A stretch of 64,000 nt of DNA, from NCBI RefSeq assembly GCF_002343915.1, contig NZ_NETK01000001.1, positions 7,950,001 through 8,014,000 on the forward strand. The letters run 5' to 3'. A model generated the notes under the pieces. It had not been told where the DNA came from, did not search any database, and worked only from the letters and a program-made list of their open reading frames with translations. Position 1 is the stretch's first letter, and each line of letters opens with the position of its first letter. Of this stretch, positions 1 through 8,315 are shown in pieces. The translations under genes were made by a program, and so were the position numbers. This DNA is from Nannocystis exedens (GTDB taxonomy: Bacteria; Myxococcota_A; Polyangia; Nannocystales; Nannocystaceae).

Positions 1-47
1 GCCGTGCGCTCGTGGTAGTCGAGGACGCGCTCGAGGTCGGTCGGCAT
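1..47 (-). CDS. N-terminal fragment of a possible SagB/ThcOx-type nitroreductase
   Basis: The first 47 bases read on the minus strand start with ATG (complement of 45-47) and give MPTDLERVLDYHERT before the window ends. A short N-terminus of the type 'LERVLxYHERTKH' is typical of SagB/ThcOx-family FMN dehydrogenases, but 15 residues are too few to prove it. The gene runs off the left edge, so nothing can be said about its domains or product. It is divergent from the lipase-maturation-factor gene, with the degenerate repeat tract between them. Confidence 0.35.
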   Translation of the reverse strand, partial: MPTDLERVLDYHERT

Positions 48-118
48 CGGCGAGAGTATAGTGGAACGGAGGGGCGCACGCCCGCGCGCCGAGCGAGGCG
101 TCGCGTGAGCGAGTGCTT

Positions 119-149
119 GTTCGGGCATGTCCGATGAGACATGTGAGGA
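119..149. repeat. 14-bp-phased palindromic array, 2 units
   Basis: GCATGT at 125 and ACATGT at 139 are exactly 14 bp apart, and CATGTC/GACATG can pair as a hairpin. It lies in the intergenic region upstream of the lipase-maturation-factor gene. It belongs to the dispersed array family described in the findings. Confidence 0.7.
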
Positions 150-480
150 CGAGCCGGCGGCCGCGAGCGGCGAGGGGGCGAGGCGAGGTCGAGCAGGTCG
201 CCGACGAGGGACATCGGGCATGGAGCGTCGATGCGGCGGAGGTGAGCGGCGACGGCGGCGAGACCGGGGTCGAGCAGGCCGCGGACATGGGCGTCGGGCA
301 TGCAGCGTCGATGCGAGGGCGGTGAACGGCGACGGCGGCGAGACCGAGGTCGAGCAGGTCGTGGACGAGAGCGGCGATGGTGACGGAAGGGAGGTCGAGC
401 AGGTCGGGGACGCGGGGATCGGTCATGCCGCGACGAGACGGCGGACGGGAGCGGCGACGATGCGGTCACGGCCGCGGCGG
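150..480. repeat. Degenerate ~80-bp tandem repeat tract
   Basis: The 10-mer GTCGAGCAGG starts at 188, 269, 349 and 394, and a shared GCGGCGACGGCGGCGAGACC segment recurs between the first copies. The period is therefore about 80 bp, with a shortened last unit. The tract fills the space between the left-edge gene and the lipase-maturation-factor gene. It has open frames on both strands, but none resembles a known protein, so it is treated as non-coding repeat DNA. A similar ~80-bp period is seen at 25.68-25.92 kb and 53.95-54.23 kb. Confidence 0.65.
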
Positions 481-490
481 GCGGGGCAGC

Positions 491-2926
491 TTGCCGGCGG
501 ACGGGGGTCCGTGCGAGCCTGCGGGCATCGCGTTCCTCGACCCACTCGCTCACGCGTCGCCGGAGCTGGTGTGGGGGCTCGTGGCGCGCGGGATCGGGGT
601 CGTCTACGCGATCGCGTTCGCGTCGCTGACGTTCCAGGTGATCCCGATCGCGGGGCGCGAGGGGGTCGCGCCGGTGGCGGAGCTGATGGCGGCGATCCGG
701 CGCGACTTCACGGCGCCGCGGCGCTGGCTGTACTTCCCGGGGCTGCTGTGGGTGCACGCCGGCGATCGCTGGCTGCGGGGGATCCCCTGGCTCGGGCTGA
801 CGGCGGCGCTGTCGATCGTGGCGGGCGGACCGCACACGCCGCTGGCGTTCGTGCTGTGCTGGGCGCTGTACCTGTCGCTCGACCGCGCGGTGGTGCTGGT
901 GTACCCGTGGGACAGCCTGCTGCTCGAAGCTGGCTTTTGGGCCATGTTCTTGCCGGCGCTGGCGTGGGCCCCGGAGGTCGCGGCGACCGGGGCGCCGACG
1001 CCGGCGCTGGCGTGGGTGTTCCGGCTGCTGCTGTTCCGGGTGATGTTCGGCTTCGGCAAGCAGAAGTTCGCCGGCTCGACGCGGGCCGACGCCGGCTTTT
1101 TACAGGGGTTTGCGATCCGCCAGCCGCTGCCGACGCCGCTGGGGTGGCTGGCCCACCGGGCGCCGATGTGGGTCCACAAGGCCGCGCTGGCGCTGCTGTT
1201 CGTGATCGAGGTGGCGCTGCCGTTCGGCGTGTTCGTCCCGGGGCCGGCCAGCGTGGTGTTCGCGCTGGCGACCGCGGGGCTGATGGTGGCGATCGCGGCG
1301 ACCGGCAACTACGGCTTCTTCAACGTGCTGACGATCGCGCTGTGCGGGGTGTGCTTCGACAGCGCGACGGCCTCGGCGCCGCTGGGGCTGTTCGCGCCGT
1401 CGCTGCCGGCGACGACGCTGGCGCTGCACGGGCTCGTCGTGCTTCACACGTTCGGGGCGCTGCTGTGCCTGCCGCTCAACACCTGGGCGTCGTTCACGTG
1501 GACGCTGTGGCCGTGGTGGGAGCGCGCGCTGCCGGGGATGCTGCGCTGGCCGATCGCGGTGTTCCGCGCGCTGCAGCCGCTGCGGTGGTTGCACGCATAC
1601 GGGGTGTTCCCGCCGCGCTCGGCCCCGGCGATCAAGATGAGCCCTGCCCTCGAGGTGACGTGGGACGAGGCCGAGTGGCACACGCTGACGCCGCGCTGGT
1701 GGCCGACGCTCGAGCGCTCGCCGCCGCGGTGGGTGGCGCCGCATCACCCGCGCTTCGACCACGCGATCGTGTACGAGGCGACGGGGTTCCACGAGGCGAG
1801 CGTGCTGCGCAACCTGACGGGGCGCTGGGACCCGTACGGGCACGCGCGCTGCTCGGGCGCGGGGCGGCTGATGCGGCGCGTGCTGCGAGGCGAGCTGCGC
1901 TCGCGGCTGTTCTTCGGCGACTCGCTGCCGGCGAGCCACGGGGCGCCGATCGCCGCGCGGGTCCGCATGTACATGTTGGAGGCGACGACGCCGGCCGAGC
2001 GGCGCGCGAGCGGGAGGTGGTGGCGGCGGACGCTGGTCGGCCCGCACCTGCCGCGCGCGCGGGCGGACGATGACTGGCTCGACGGTCGGCCGCCGCCGCC
2101 GGAGTCGTGGTCGCCGGAAGATTGGCGGTGGATCCGACGGTCGCGCCTGGGGCCGCTGCTGCGCCGCGCGGCGGCCGGCGAGGACCCGCACGCGCTCGTG
2201 TGCGCGGAGACGACGGAGCTGACGCCGGCGGACGTGCGAACGCTGTGGGACGAGTTCGTGCCGATGTTCGCGGCGACGGATCGCGACGACTGGTCGCGGC
2301 TGCCGGCGCTGGTGGAGCGGGTGCGCGGGCGCTGGAGCGCGGGGCAGATCGATCGCCTCGAGCGCCTGATCGGTCGCTACGCGCTGCTGGGGATGGCGCG
2401 CTGCGAGCGGCTGTTCGTGGCCGGAGGGCTGCGGGCGATCCTCGGCCGGCGAGCGGCGCCGCTCGACGTCGAGACGCACCTGCACCTCAACCTGCTGGTG
2501 CGCCACGTGATCGGCGAGGGCCAGGCGGCGTACGAGGCGATGATGCGGCGGCCCGAGACGGCGGCGCAGTGGCTCGCGCGGATGAGCCTGCGCTCGGGGG
2601 CGTTCTTCGAGGCGGTGCTGCGGCCGGAGCGGCTGGCCCATCAGGCCCAAAAATTCCGCATGCTGGCGAGCCAGGTCGAGGTGCGCGGCTGGCCGCGGCC
2701 GAGCGCGCGGGCGGCGAAGCTCGCGGCGTGGGGCGCGGCGCGGGTGCGGCGGCTGTGGGGGGCGTTCGCGATGATCGAGTGCTTGCGCGGTGAGTTTCGT
2801 GAAGCCGTGTGGGCCGAGACGCCCGAGCGATGGCCGCGCTTCGAGCTGGGCGCGGACCTGTCGCTGCGCGTGCTCGACGAGCGGCGTGATGAAGGGTCGC
2901 ACGCGACGCGCTCGCGCGGCGAGTGA
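491..2926 (+). CDS. Lipase maturation factor family membrane protein
   Basis: A polytopic membrane protein of about 811 residues related to vertebrate LMF1/LMF2 and bacterial homologues. The first half has hydrophobic segments typical of the family (VWGLVARGIGVVYAIAF near the N-terminus, then several more) and the family signature FGKQKFAGS near residue 190. The soluble second part carries the aromatic-rich RWDPYGHARC-type region and ends with an arginine-rich tail. In animals the family folds lipases in the ER; the bacterial role is unproven. The start is uncertain. In-frame ATGs at 377 and 425 lie in the repeat tract and would add a low-complexity Arg-rich leader. The TTG at 491 gives an N-terminus that matches the family length; a GTG at 569 is also possible. 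Confidence 0.8.
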   Translation: MPADGGPCEPAGIAFLDPLAHASPELVWGLVARGIGVVYAIAFASLTFQVIPIAGREGVAPVAELMAAIRRDFTAPRRWLYFPGLLWVHAGDRWLRGIPWLGLTAALSIVAGGPHTPLAFVLCWALYLSLDRAVVLVYPWDSLLLEAGFWAMFLPALAWAPEVAATGAPTPALAWVFRLLLFRVMFGFGKQKFAGSTRADAGFLQGFAIRQPLPTPLGWLAHRAPMWVHKAALALLFVIEVALPFGVFVPGPASVVFALATAGLMVAIAATGNYGFFNVLTIALCGVCFDSATASAPLGLFAPSLPATTLALHGLVVLHTFGALLCLPLNTWASFTWTLWPWWERALPGMLRWPIAVFRALQPLRWLHAYGVFPPRSAPAIKMSPALEVTWDEAEWHTLTPRWWPTLERSPPRWVAPHHPRFDHAIVYEATGFHEASVLRNLTGRWDPYGHARCSGAGRLMRRVLRGELRSRLFFGDSLPASHGAPIAARVRMYMLEATTPAERRASGRWWRRTLVGPHLPRARADDDWLDGRPPPPESWSPEDWRWIRRSRLGPLLRRAAAGEDPHALVCAETTELTPADVRTLWDEFVPMFAATDRDDWSRLPALVERVRGRWSAGQIDRLERLIGRYALLGMARCERLFVAGGLRAILGRRAAPLDVETHLHLNLLVRHVIGEGQAAYEAMMRRPETAAQWLARMSLRSGAFFEAVLRPERLAHQAQKFRMLASQVEVRGWPRPSARAAKLAAWGAARVRRLWGAFAMIECLRGEFREAVWAETPERWPRFELGADLSLRVLDERRDEGSHATRSRGE

Positions 2927-3064
2927 GCGACGCGGACGAGGCCACGGGGCGGCGCCGCAACGAGGAAGAGGGCGGGGCAGCTCGCGGGCGCGGGCGGATA
3001 CGCGATGCGGCGAGGAGACCCGCGGTGGGTGCATGCGGGCGGCGGGACGGATACCCTGCGGCGC

Positions 3065-3418
3065 ATGCAGAAGTTCGTGGTCCTCTTCCAGGCGCCCGTG
3101 CCCGTCGGTCATCGCGTGGAGCTGGTGTGGTACGAGATCGTCACGGCCGGGATGTTCGGCCAGAGCCGCAAGGCGCGGCCGCACGAGCCGGTGGTCACCG
3201 ACCTCGACACCGGCGTCGTGTACGTGTCCGATCGCGTGCTCGAGACCGCGGGCGCGAAGCTTCCCCATGAGCCGTTCGAGGTCAGCGACAGGCCGCCCGG
3301 GTACGCCGAGGTGGCGCGGCGCGTGCGAGGGATCGTGCGGGGCTGTCGCGTGATCACGATCCGCTCGTTCTCCGACATCGACGTCCAGACCGAGCTGACG
3401 ATCGTGCCGGAAGCTTGA
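3065..3418 (+). CDS. Small conserved-looking protein of unknown function
   Basis: A 117-residue protein starting MQKFVVLFQAPVPVGHR, without signal peptide or membrane segment. Charged and beta-prone stretches alternate (VELVWYEIVTAGMFG, VVTDLDTGVVYVSD), which suggests a compact beta-rich fold. I do not recognise the family. The ATG at 3065 was preferred to an ATG 60 bases upstream because the upstream residues are low-complexity. Codon use is like the neighbours (strong G/C at third positions), so it is probably a real gene, standing alone about 140 bp after the LMF gene. Confidence 0.65.
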   Translation: MQKFVVLFQAPVPVGHRVELVWYEIVTAGMFGQSRKARPHEPVVTDLDTGVVYVSDRVLETAGAKLPHEPFEVSDRPPGYAEVARRVRGIVRGCRVITIRSFSDIDVQTELTIVPEA

Positions 3419-3719
3419 AGGCGAGGTCGCGGCTGGAGTCACTCGCGCGGACGATGGAGCGCGCCGAGCGTGCCGGGCCGCGGTCGATGGTCGCCGGCGC
3501 GGCTGTCCCATGCGAACGATCGGCGCTCGTGCTGGGGCTGTCACTGTCGCTGAAGCGCTTCAGGACATGTCCTTCGGGATAGGCGAGAGCGGCGGCGCGG
3601 CCGCCGTGATCGCCGCCGCTGGCGTGGCGGTGAATGTAAGGTCGACGTAACAGCGAGGCCCAGTCGCGGCCGTTATGATGACCTGGGGGCTCGTGATGGA
3701 GAGCCCGGGATGACCGAGA
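3419..3719. other. Intergenic region with one palindromic unit
   Basis: A 300-bp spacer without a convincing gene. It holds one clear unit of the dispersed family (ACATGT at 3565 followed by the spacer CCTTCGGG). The rest shows no recognisable promoter, although the A/T content rises slightly just before the protease gene. Confidence 0.55.
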
Positions 3720-4676
3720 ATGCGTGCGATCAACAACGTATGGACATTTATTGCTGCTTCCCTCTGCTTCGCCTGCGACGAGCCGGAGCCGCGGCGTGAT
3801 GTGAACGTCGCCGCGCCCGAGGCCGCGGCGCTGGCCGACGCCTGTGTGGACGAGGACGACGCCGTCGCCTGCACCGGCGCCGAATCGCTGGCCTCCGCGG
3901 GCGTCGATGGCCGCTGCGGGACGCACCCGACCGGCGAGCAGGTCGAGGCGATGGAGCTCGACTTCAACGCGCGCCGGGCCGGGGCGGCCCGCATCGCGTT
4001 CGTGCCGCGGGTGATCCCGACGTACGTCCACGTGATCACCGACAGCGAGGGCCACGGGAAGGTGGCGCCCGAGCGCATCGAGCAGCAGCTCGACGTCCTC
4101 AACGCGGCCTTCTTGCCGGCGGGCATCACGTTCTCGCTGGCCGGGGTCGACGTGACGGCGAACGACGCGTGGTACGCGATGGACGTCGGCTCCGCCGCGG
4201 AGACGGCGGCGAAGACGGCGCTGCGCGTGGGCGGGGCCGGCAGCCTCAACATCTACACGGCGGGGCTGGGCGGCGGGCTGCTCGGCTGGGCGACGTTCCC
4301 GTGGGAGTACGCGTTCTCGCCGGAGGTCGACGGCGTGGTGCTCCTCCACGAGAGCCTGCCCGGCGGGGCCGCGGCGCCGTATCACCTCGGCGACACGGCG
4401 GTCCACGAGGTCGGCCACTGGGCGGGCCTCTATCACACGTTCCAGGGCGGCTGCGGCGGCGACCTCGACGACGGGGGCGACCGGGTGATCGACACGCCGA
4501 GCGAGGCGGGGCCGGCGTTCGGCTGCCCCGTGGGCCTCGACTCGTGCCGGCTGCCGGGCCTGGACCCGATCCACAACTTCATGGACTACAGCGACGACGC
4601 GTGCCTCGACTCGTTCACGCACGGGCAGGTGGCGCGCATGGAGTACCAGCTGACGCTCTACCGCGAGGAGGTGTGA
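3720..4676 (+). CDS. Exported zinc metalloprotease, M43 (pappalysin/cytophagalysin) family
   Basis: A 318-residue metzincin-type peptidase. The zinc site HEVGHWAGLYH begins at residue 229 and gives the HExxHxxGxxH pattern: H229, E230 as catalytic base, H233 and H239. A Met-turn follows in NFMDYSDD near residue 285. The M43 subfamily commonly has this spacing and cysteines around the Met-turn, also seen here. The N-terminus (MRAINNVWTFIAASLCFAC) looks like a signal peptide ending at a cysteine, so it may be an imperfect lipoprotein signal. A propeptide-like, cysteine-containing region precedes the catalytic domain. It probably degrades extracellular protein, in keeping with a predatory or scavenging life. 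The gene stands alone. Confidence 0.88.
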   Translation: MRAINNVWTFIAASLCFACDEPEPRRDVNVAAPEAAALADACVDEDDAVACTGAESLASAGVDGRCGTHPTGEQVEAMELDFNARRAGAARIAFVPRVIPTYVHVITDSEGHGKVAPERIEQQLDVLNAAFLPAGITFSLAGVDVTANDAWYAMDVGSAAETAAKTALRVGGAGSLNIYTAGLGGGLLGWATFPWEYAFSPEVDGVVLLHESLPGGAAAPYHLGDTAVHEVGHWAGLYHTFQGGCGGDLDDGGDRVIDTPSEAGPAFGCPVGLDSCRLPGLDPIHNFMDYSDDACLDSFTHGQVARMEYQLTLYREEV

Positions 4677-4986
4677 GCGCCCGGCGGTCGCGACTCGCGG
4701 CCGCCGTCATGCGCGGCGGTCTCGACGACGGCGCAAACGAAGAACCTGGGAGTCACGCGCGCTCGCTCCGGGTATCACCTGGCGCGAGGGACAGGAAGCG
4801 TCTCGCGCGCGAGGACCTGCGGCGTGGACGCGGGCCTCGCCCGACCTCGGCTCTCCGCACGTCGCCGGCTCCGCAGGCCCGGGCTCGGCGAAGGCGAGCG
4901 TTTCGCGGGAGGCCGCGCCGGCGATGGGGCCGGCCGGCTCCGGGCCTGCTTTTTCGCGCGGGCCTCGCGGTGTAGAGTCCCGGCCG
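4677..4986. other. Gene-free spacer
   Basis: About 310 bp between the protease and the STAS gene. I see no gene, RNA or member of the palindromic family. A GC-rich stretch followed by five Ts near 4950 could be a weak terminator, but I could not draw a convincing stem. Confidence 0.4.
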
Positions 4987-5946
4987 ATGGGCGCGGACGA
5001 CAGGTCGCACGAAGAGCTCGTTCGCGAGCTGGAGGCGCTTCGCCGGCAGGTCGAGGCGCTGAAGACGGCGGCGCGCAGGTACCACGCGATGGTCGACAAC
5101 CCGGCGCTGAGCGTGCAGGTCTGCGACGCGAAAGGACGGGTCGTCGAGGTCAACCAGGGCTTCGAGCGGCTGTGGAAGTTGACGATCGATGTCGTGCGCG
5201 ACCACGTCATCCTCGACGACCTGCAGCTCGAGCCGTCCGGGAGCCTGGCCGGGGTGCGCCGCGCCTACGCGACCGGCGAGGCGACCCGGCTGCCGGCGAT
5301 CCGCTACGACCCCAGGCACACCGAGGGGGTGGCCCAGGGGTCGGCAGGGTGGGTGGCGTCGTCGATCTATCCGGTCAAGGACGAGGCGGGCGAGCTCGTC
5401 GAGGCGGTGGTGATGCACTACGAGATCGGCGAGCTGGCGCGCAGCGAGGAGGAGCTGCGCGCCCAGAACGAGGCGCTCGAGGTTGCGGTCGCCGAGCGGA
5501 CGGCGGAGCTGTCGGCGCACCTGCGCCTGCTCCGCGAGCAGCAGCAGTCGATCCGCGAGCTGTCCACGCCGGTGATCCGGCTGTGGGACGGGATCCTGGC
5601 GCTGCCGCTGATCGGGATGATCGACGCGGAGCGCGCGGCGCAGATCATGGAGAACCTGCTGGCGGCGATCGTGGCCCAGCGGGCGGCGCAGGCGATCATC
5701 GACGTGACGGGGGTGCCCGTGATCGACACGGACGTGGCGTCGCACCTGTTTCAGACGGTGCGCGCGGCGGGGCTGCTCGGGGTCCACTGCATCATGGTGG
5801 GGATCTCGCCGAAGATGGCGCAGACGCTGGTCGAGCTGGACGTCGACTTCTCGCGCGTGACCACGGCGCCGAGCCTGCAGGAGGGGCTCCGGCAGGCGCT
5901 CACGCGGCGCAGCGACGCGCGGGTCCGCGTCACGCGCGGGCGATGA
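4987..5946 (+). CDS. PAS-STAS domain regulator (RsbR/stressosome-like)
   Basis: A 319-residue protein with three parts: a short N-terminal coiled coil (ELVRELEALRRQVEALK), a PAS-like sensor domain at about residues 30-150 (VDNPALSVQVCDAKGRVVEVN), a second coiled coil, and a C-terminal STAS domain at about 195-310 (STPVIRLWDGILALPLIG, IIDVTGVPVIDTDVASHL). RsbR-type co-antagonists have this layout and can build stressosomes that control a partner-switching kinase. No such kinase gene is adjacent. The ATG at 4987 is preferred to one at 4924, whose leader is low-complexity. The last 17 bases overlap the end of the convergent histidine kinase gene. Confidence 0.78.
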   Translation: MGADDRSHEELVRELEALRRQVEALKTAARRYHAMVDNPALSVQVCDAKGRVVEVNQGFERLWKLTIDVVRDHVILDDLQLEPSGSLAGVRRAYATGEATRLPAIRYDPRHTEGVAQGSAGWVASSIYPVKDEAGELVEAVVMHYEIGELARSEEELRAQNEALEVAVAERTAELSAHLRLLREQQQSIRELSTPVIRLWDGILALPLIGMIDAERAAQIMENLLAAIVAQRAAQAIIDVTGVPVIDTDVASHLFQTVRAAGLLGVHCIMVGISPKMAQTLVELDVDFSRVTTAPSLQEGLRQALTRRSDARVRVTRGR

Positions 5947-7291
5947 CCAGGTGGAAGCAGGCGCCGCCGCCGGGGCGCTCGCTGACCCAGGCGCGGCCGC
6001 CGTGGGCCTCGGCGACCTCGCGGACGATGGCGAGGCCGAGGCCGGCGCCGTCGACCCCGCGCTGGAGGCGGCGGAAGGGGGCGAAGATCGTCTCGCGGTG
6101 CTCGAGCGGGACGCCGGGGCCGCGGTCCTCGACGAGGATCTCGAGCGCGGTCTCGCCGTCGCGCACGGTGAGGTCGACGGCGCTGCCGACCGGGGCGAAC
6201 TTGATCGCGTTGGCCAGCAGGTTGTCGACGGCCTGGCGCAGCGGGCCGGGGTTGGCGCGGATCGGGGCGGCCTCGGGGGCGTGCAGGTGCAAGGAGATCG
6301 CGCGCCGCTCGGCGACGAGGCGGTGGCTGGTGATGGCGTCGCGCACGCTGGCGACGGCGTCGAGCGGGACGCGCTCCCACTCGGACCGGCGCAAACTGGC
6401 CATCGCCAGCAGCTTGCTGGCCAGCTCGCCGAGGCGGTCGACCTCGGTGCGCACGCGGGCGAGCGCGTCGACGAGCTGCTCGGGCGAGCGCTCGCGCCGG
6501 AGGGTGACGTCGATCTCCATGCGCATGGCCGTCAGCGGGGTCCGCAGCTCGTGGGCGGCGTCGGCGACGAGGCGGTGCTGCAGCTCGGAGGCGGTGCGCA
6601 GCTTGTCGGTGGCGTCGGCGATGGCGTCGCGCAGGCTGGCGATCACGTCGGTGCCGGGGTCGGCCGGGGGCAAGGTCGAGAAGTCGCCGTCGCGCAGGCG
6701 CTGCATGTGGACGTGGAGTCGTTGCACGCGCTGCACGAGGCCGCGGGCGTGGGCGATCTGCAGCAGCAGCAGCAGCAGGGTGACGGCGGCGCCGATCAGG
6801 GCGGCGGCGCGGGCGTAGGCGGCCAGGGCGGCGTCGTTGGAGGCGAGCGAGACGGCCAGCCACAGCGCGTGCGGCTCCCCGCGCGGCGAGTCGATCGCCA
6901 GCGAGAGCTCGCGGATCCGCTCGCCGCTGGCGAGCACGCGCGTCTGCAGGGCCGGGGCGCGGGCGACGTCGGCGGCGGTGAGCCGCTCGGGGGCGACGGT
7001 GTCGGCGGGGTAGGCGAGCAGGCGCGCGCCGTCCGGGCCGTAGAGCGCGCCCTGGTGGTGCAGCCGCTGCAGGTCGGCGACCAGGGCGGAGTCGCCGAAG
7101 TGGAGGTGGGCGTCCTGACCTGGCCGGTCGAACAGGCTGACCGACTCGCTGGCGGCCTGCAGGGTGAGGCCGCGATCGACCGACTCGAGCAGGAGGTGGT
7201 CGAGGACGAGGCCGATCAGGAACAGGGCCAGGGCGATCAGCGCGGCCGGGAGGACGGCGCCGAACAGGAGGAGCCGGCGGTGCAGGGTCAT
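5930..7291 (-). CDS. Two-component sensor histidine kinase (CusS-like)
   Basis: A 453-residue membrane kinase. A transmembrane segment near residues 5-28 and a second near 155-178 enclose a periplasmic sensor of about 125 residues. A HAMP linker follows, then an H-box with AHELRTPL (phospho-accepting His near residue 247), an N-box (DNLLANAIKF), and G-boxes (EDRGPGVP, GAGLGLAIV). Together with the response-regulator gene just upstream on the same strand and the RND pump before that, it most likely senses a periplasmic metal such as copper or silver; the metal is inferred from context only. The start is the ATG complementary to 7289-7291. A five-unit palindromic array separates it from the regulator gene. 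Confidence 0.88.
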   Translation of the reverse strand: MTLHRRLLLFGAVLPAALIALALFLIGLVLDHLLLESVDRGLTLQAASESVSLFDRPGQDAHLHFGDSALVADLQRLHHQGALYGPDGARLLAYPADTVAPERLTAADVARAPALQTRVLASGERIRELSLAIDSPRGEPHALWLAVSLASNDAALAAYARAAALIGAAVTLLLLLLQIAHARGLVQRVQRLHVHMQRLRDGDFSTLPPADPGTDVIASLRDAIADATDKLRTASELQHRLVADAAHELRTPLTAMRMEIDVTLRRERSPEQLVDALARVRTEVDRLGELASKLLAMASLRRSEWERVPLDAVASVRDAITSHRLVAERRAISLHLHAPEAAPIRANPGPLRQAVDNLLANAIKFAPVGSAVDLTVRDGETALEILVEDRGPGVPLEHRETIFAPFRRLQRGVDGAGLGLAIVREVAEAHGGRAWVSERPGGGACFHLVIARA

Positions 7292-7634
7292 CGGCCGACG
7301 GCTCCGAGGGGACCTACGACGCGACGGGGCGCGCCAGGCTCGCGGGCGACGGCGTCGCGGCGGTGCGAGGGCCTGGAGCGCGGCAGGCAACCGCATGGCC
7401 TGGAGAGCATGGCGAAACAGACAGGTCGAAAAAGGCGCGCCGGGACGCGGGGGCGGACTGGCGCCGCGGGGCGGACGAGGGCGACGGGAGCGGGGGGAGG
7501 CGACGCGGGGCGGCCGTCCGGGGCGCGATGGCGATAGGACTGAGAGGACATGCCGAGATGGACATGTTCAGAGGAACATGGCTTATAGGACATGCTGAAG
7601 CGGGCATGTCCTTCGGGGCAACGCCGTCGCGCGC
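7292..7634. other. Spacer between response regulator and histidine kinase
   Basis: About 340 bp that interrupts an otherwise tightly overlapping leftward operon. Apart from the array at 7545-7610 I see no gene. Such a wide gap between paired two-component genes is unusual and may reflect repeat expansion. Confidence 0.5.
7545..7610. repeat. 14-bp-phased palindromic array, 5 units
   Basis: Hexamers ACATGC (7548), ACATGT (7562), ACATGG (7576), ACATGC (7590) and GCATGT (7604) follow each other at exactly 14-bp steps. The last is followed by CCTTCGGG. The array lies between the response-regulator stop and the histidine-kinase start within the same leftward gene row, so a transcript would contain a run of alternative hairpins. 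Confidence 0.85.
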
Positions 7635-8315
7635 TCACCGCTCGCCTCCGGGGAGCAGGCGGAAGCCGACGCCGCGCTGGGCGCGGATGACGGGGGCGTC
7701 GTCGCCGAGCTGGGCCAGCTTGTTGCGCAGGTAGCCGACGTAGACGTCGAGGACGTTGGGCTCGCCGTCGAAGTTGGGGCCCCACACGGCGGCGAGCAGC
7801 TCGCTGCGGGTGAGGACCTCGCCGACGCGGCGGAACAGGAGGTTGCAGAGGGCGAACTCGCGGGCGGTGAGGGCGACCTCGTGGTCGCCGCGGACGAGCG
7901 CGCGCTGGCGGGTGTCGAGGCCGACGTCGCCGGCGCGCAGGTGGACGACGTCGCCGCCGCGGCGGCGCGCGAGCACCTCGATGCGGGCCAGCAGCTCGCT
8001 GAAGTCGAACGGCTTGACGAGGTAGTCGTCGGCGCCGGTGCGCAGGCCGAGCACGCGCTCGCCGACGCTGCCGCGGGCGGTCAGCATGAGCACGGGGGTG
8101 TCGACGCCGCGGGCCCGCCAGGCGCGCAAGAGCGACAGGCCGTCGCCGTCGGGCAGCATCCAGTCGAGCAGGACGACGTCGTAGGCGATCGTCTGCGCCT
8201 GGCCGAGGGCGTCGGCGCTGGTAGTGCAGGCGTCGACGAGGTGGCCCTCCTCGCCGAGGCCGCGCTGCAGGAGCTGCAGCAGCCGCTCGTCGTCCTCGAC
8301 CACGAGGATCCTCAT
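7635..8315 (-). CDS. OmpR/PhoB-family response regulator (CusR-like)
   Basis: A 226-residue regulator. The receiver domain has the acidic pair in VVEDDE, the phospho-acceptor D51 in VVLLDWMLPDG and the conserved Lys in YLVKPFD. The C-terminal winged helix is of OmpR type (VALTAREFALCNLLFR, NVLDVYVGYLRNKL, RAQRGVGFRL). The ATG overlaps the last four bases of the upstream RND permease gene, so the two are translationally coupled. It probably activates its own pump operon in response to a metal sensed by the downstream kinase. Confidence 0.9.
   Translation of the reverse strand: MRILVVEDDERLLQLLQRGLGEEGHLVDACTTSADALGQAQTIAYDVVLLDWMLPDGDGLSLLRAWRARGVDTPVLMLTARGSVGERVLGLRTGADDYLVKPFDFSELLARIEVLARRRGGDVVHLRAGDVGLDTRQRALVRGDHEVALTAREFALCNLLFRRVGEVLTRSELLAAVWGPNFDGEPNVLDVYVGYLRNKLAQLGDDAPVIRAQRGVGFRLLPGGER

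Noticed and set aside
377..490. Upstream starts of the lipase-maturation-factor gene
   Set aside because: ATG at 377 and 425 lie in the 80-bp repeat tract and add an Arg/Gly-rich leader unlike the family.
4930..4970. A terminator before the PAS-STAS gene
   Set aside because: GC-rich sequence followed by five Ts, but no consistent stem could be drawn by eye.
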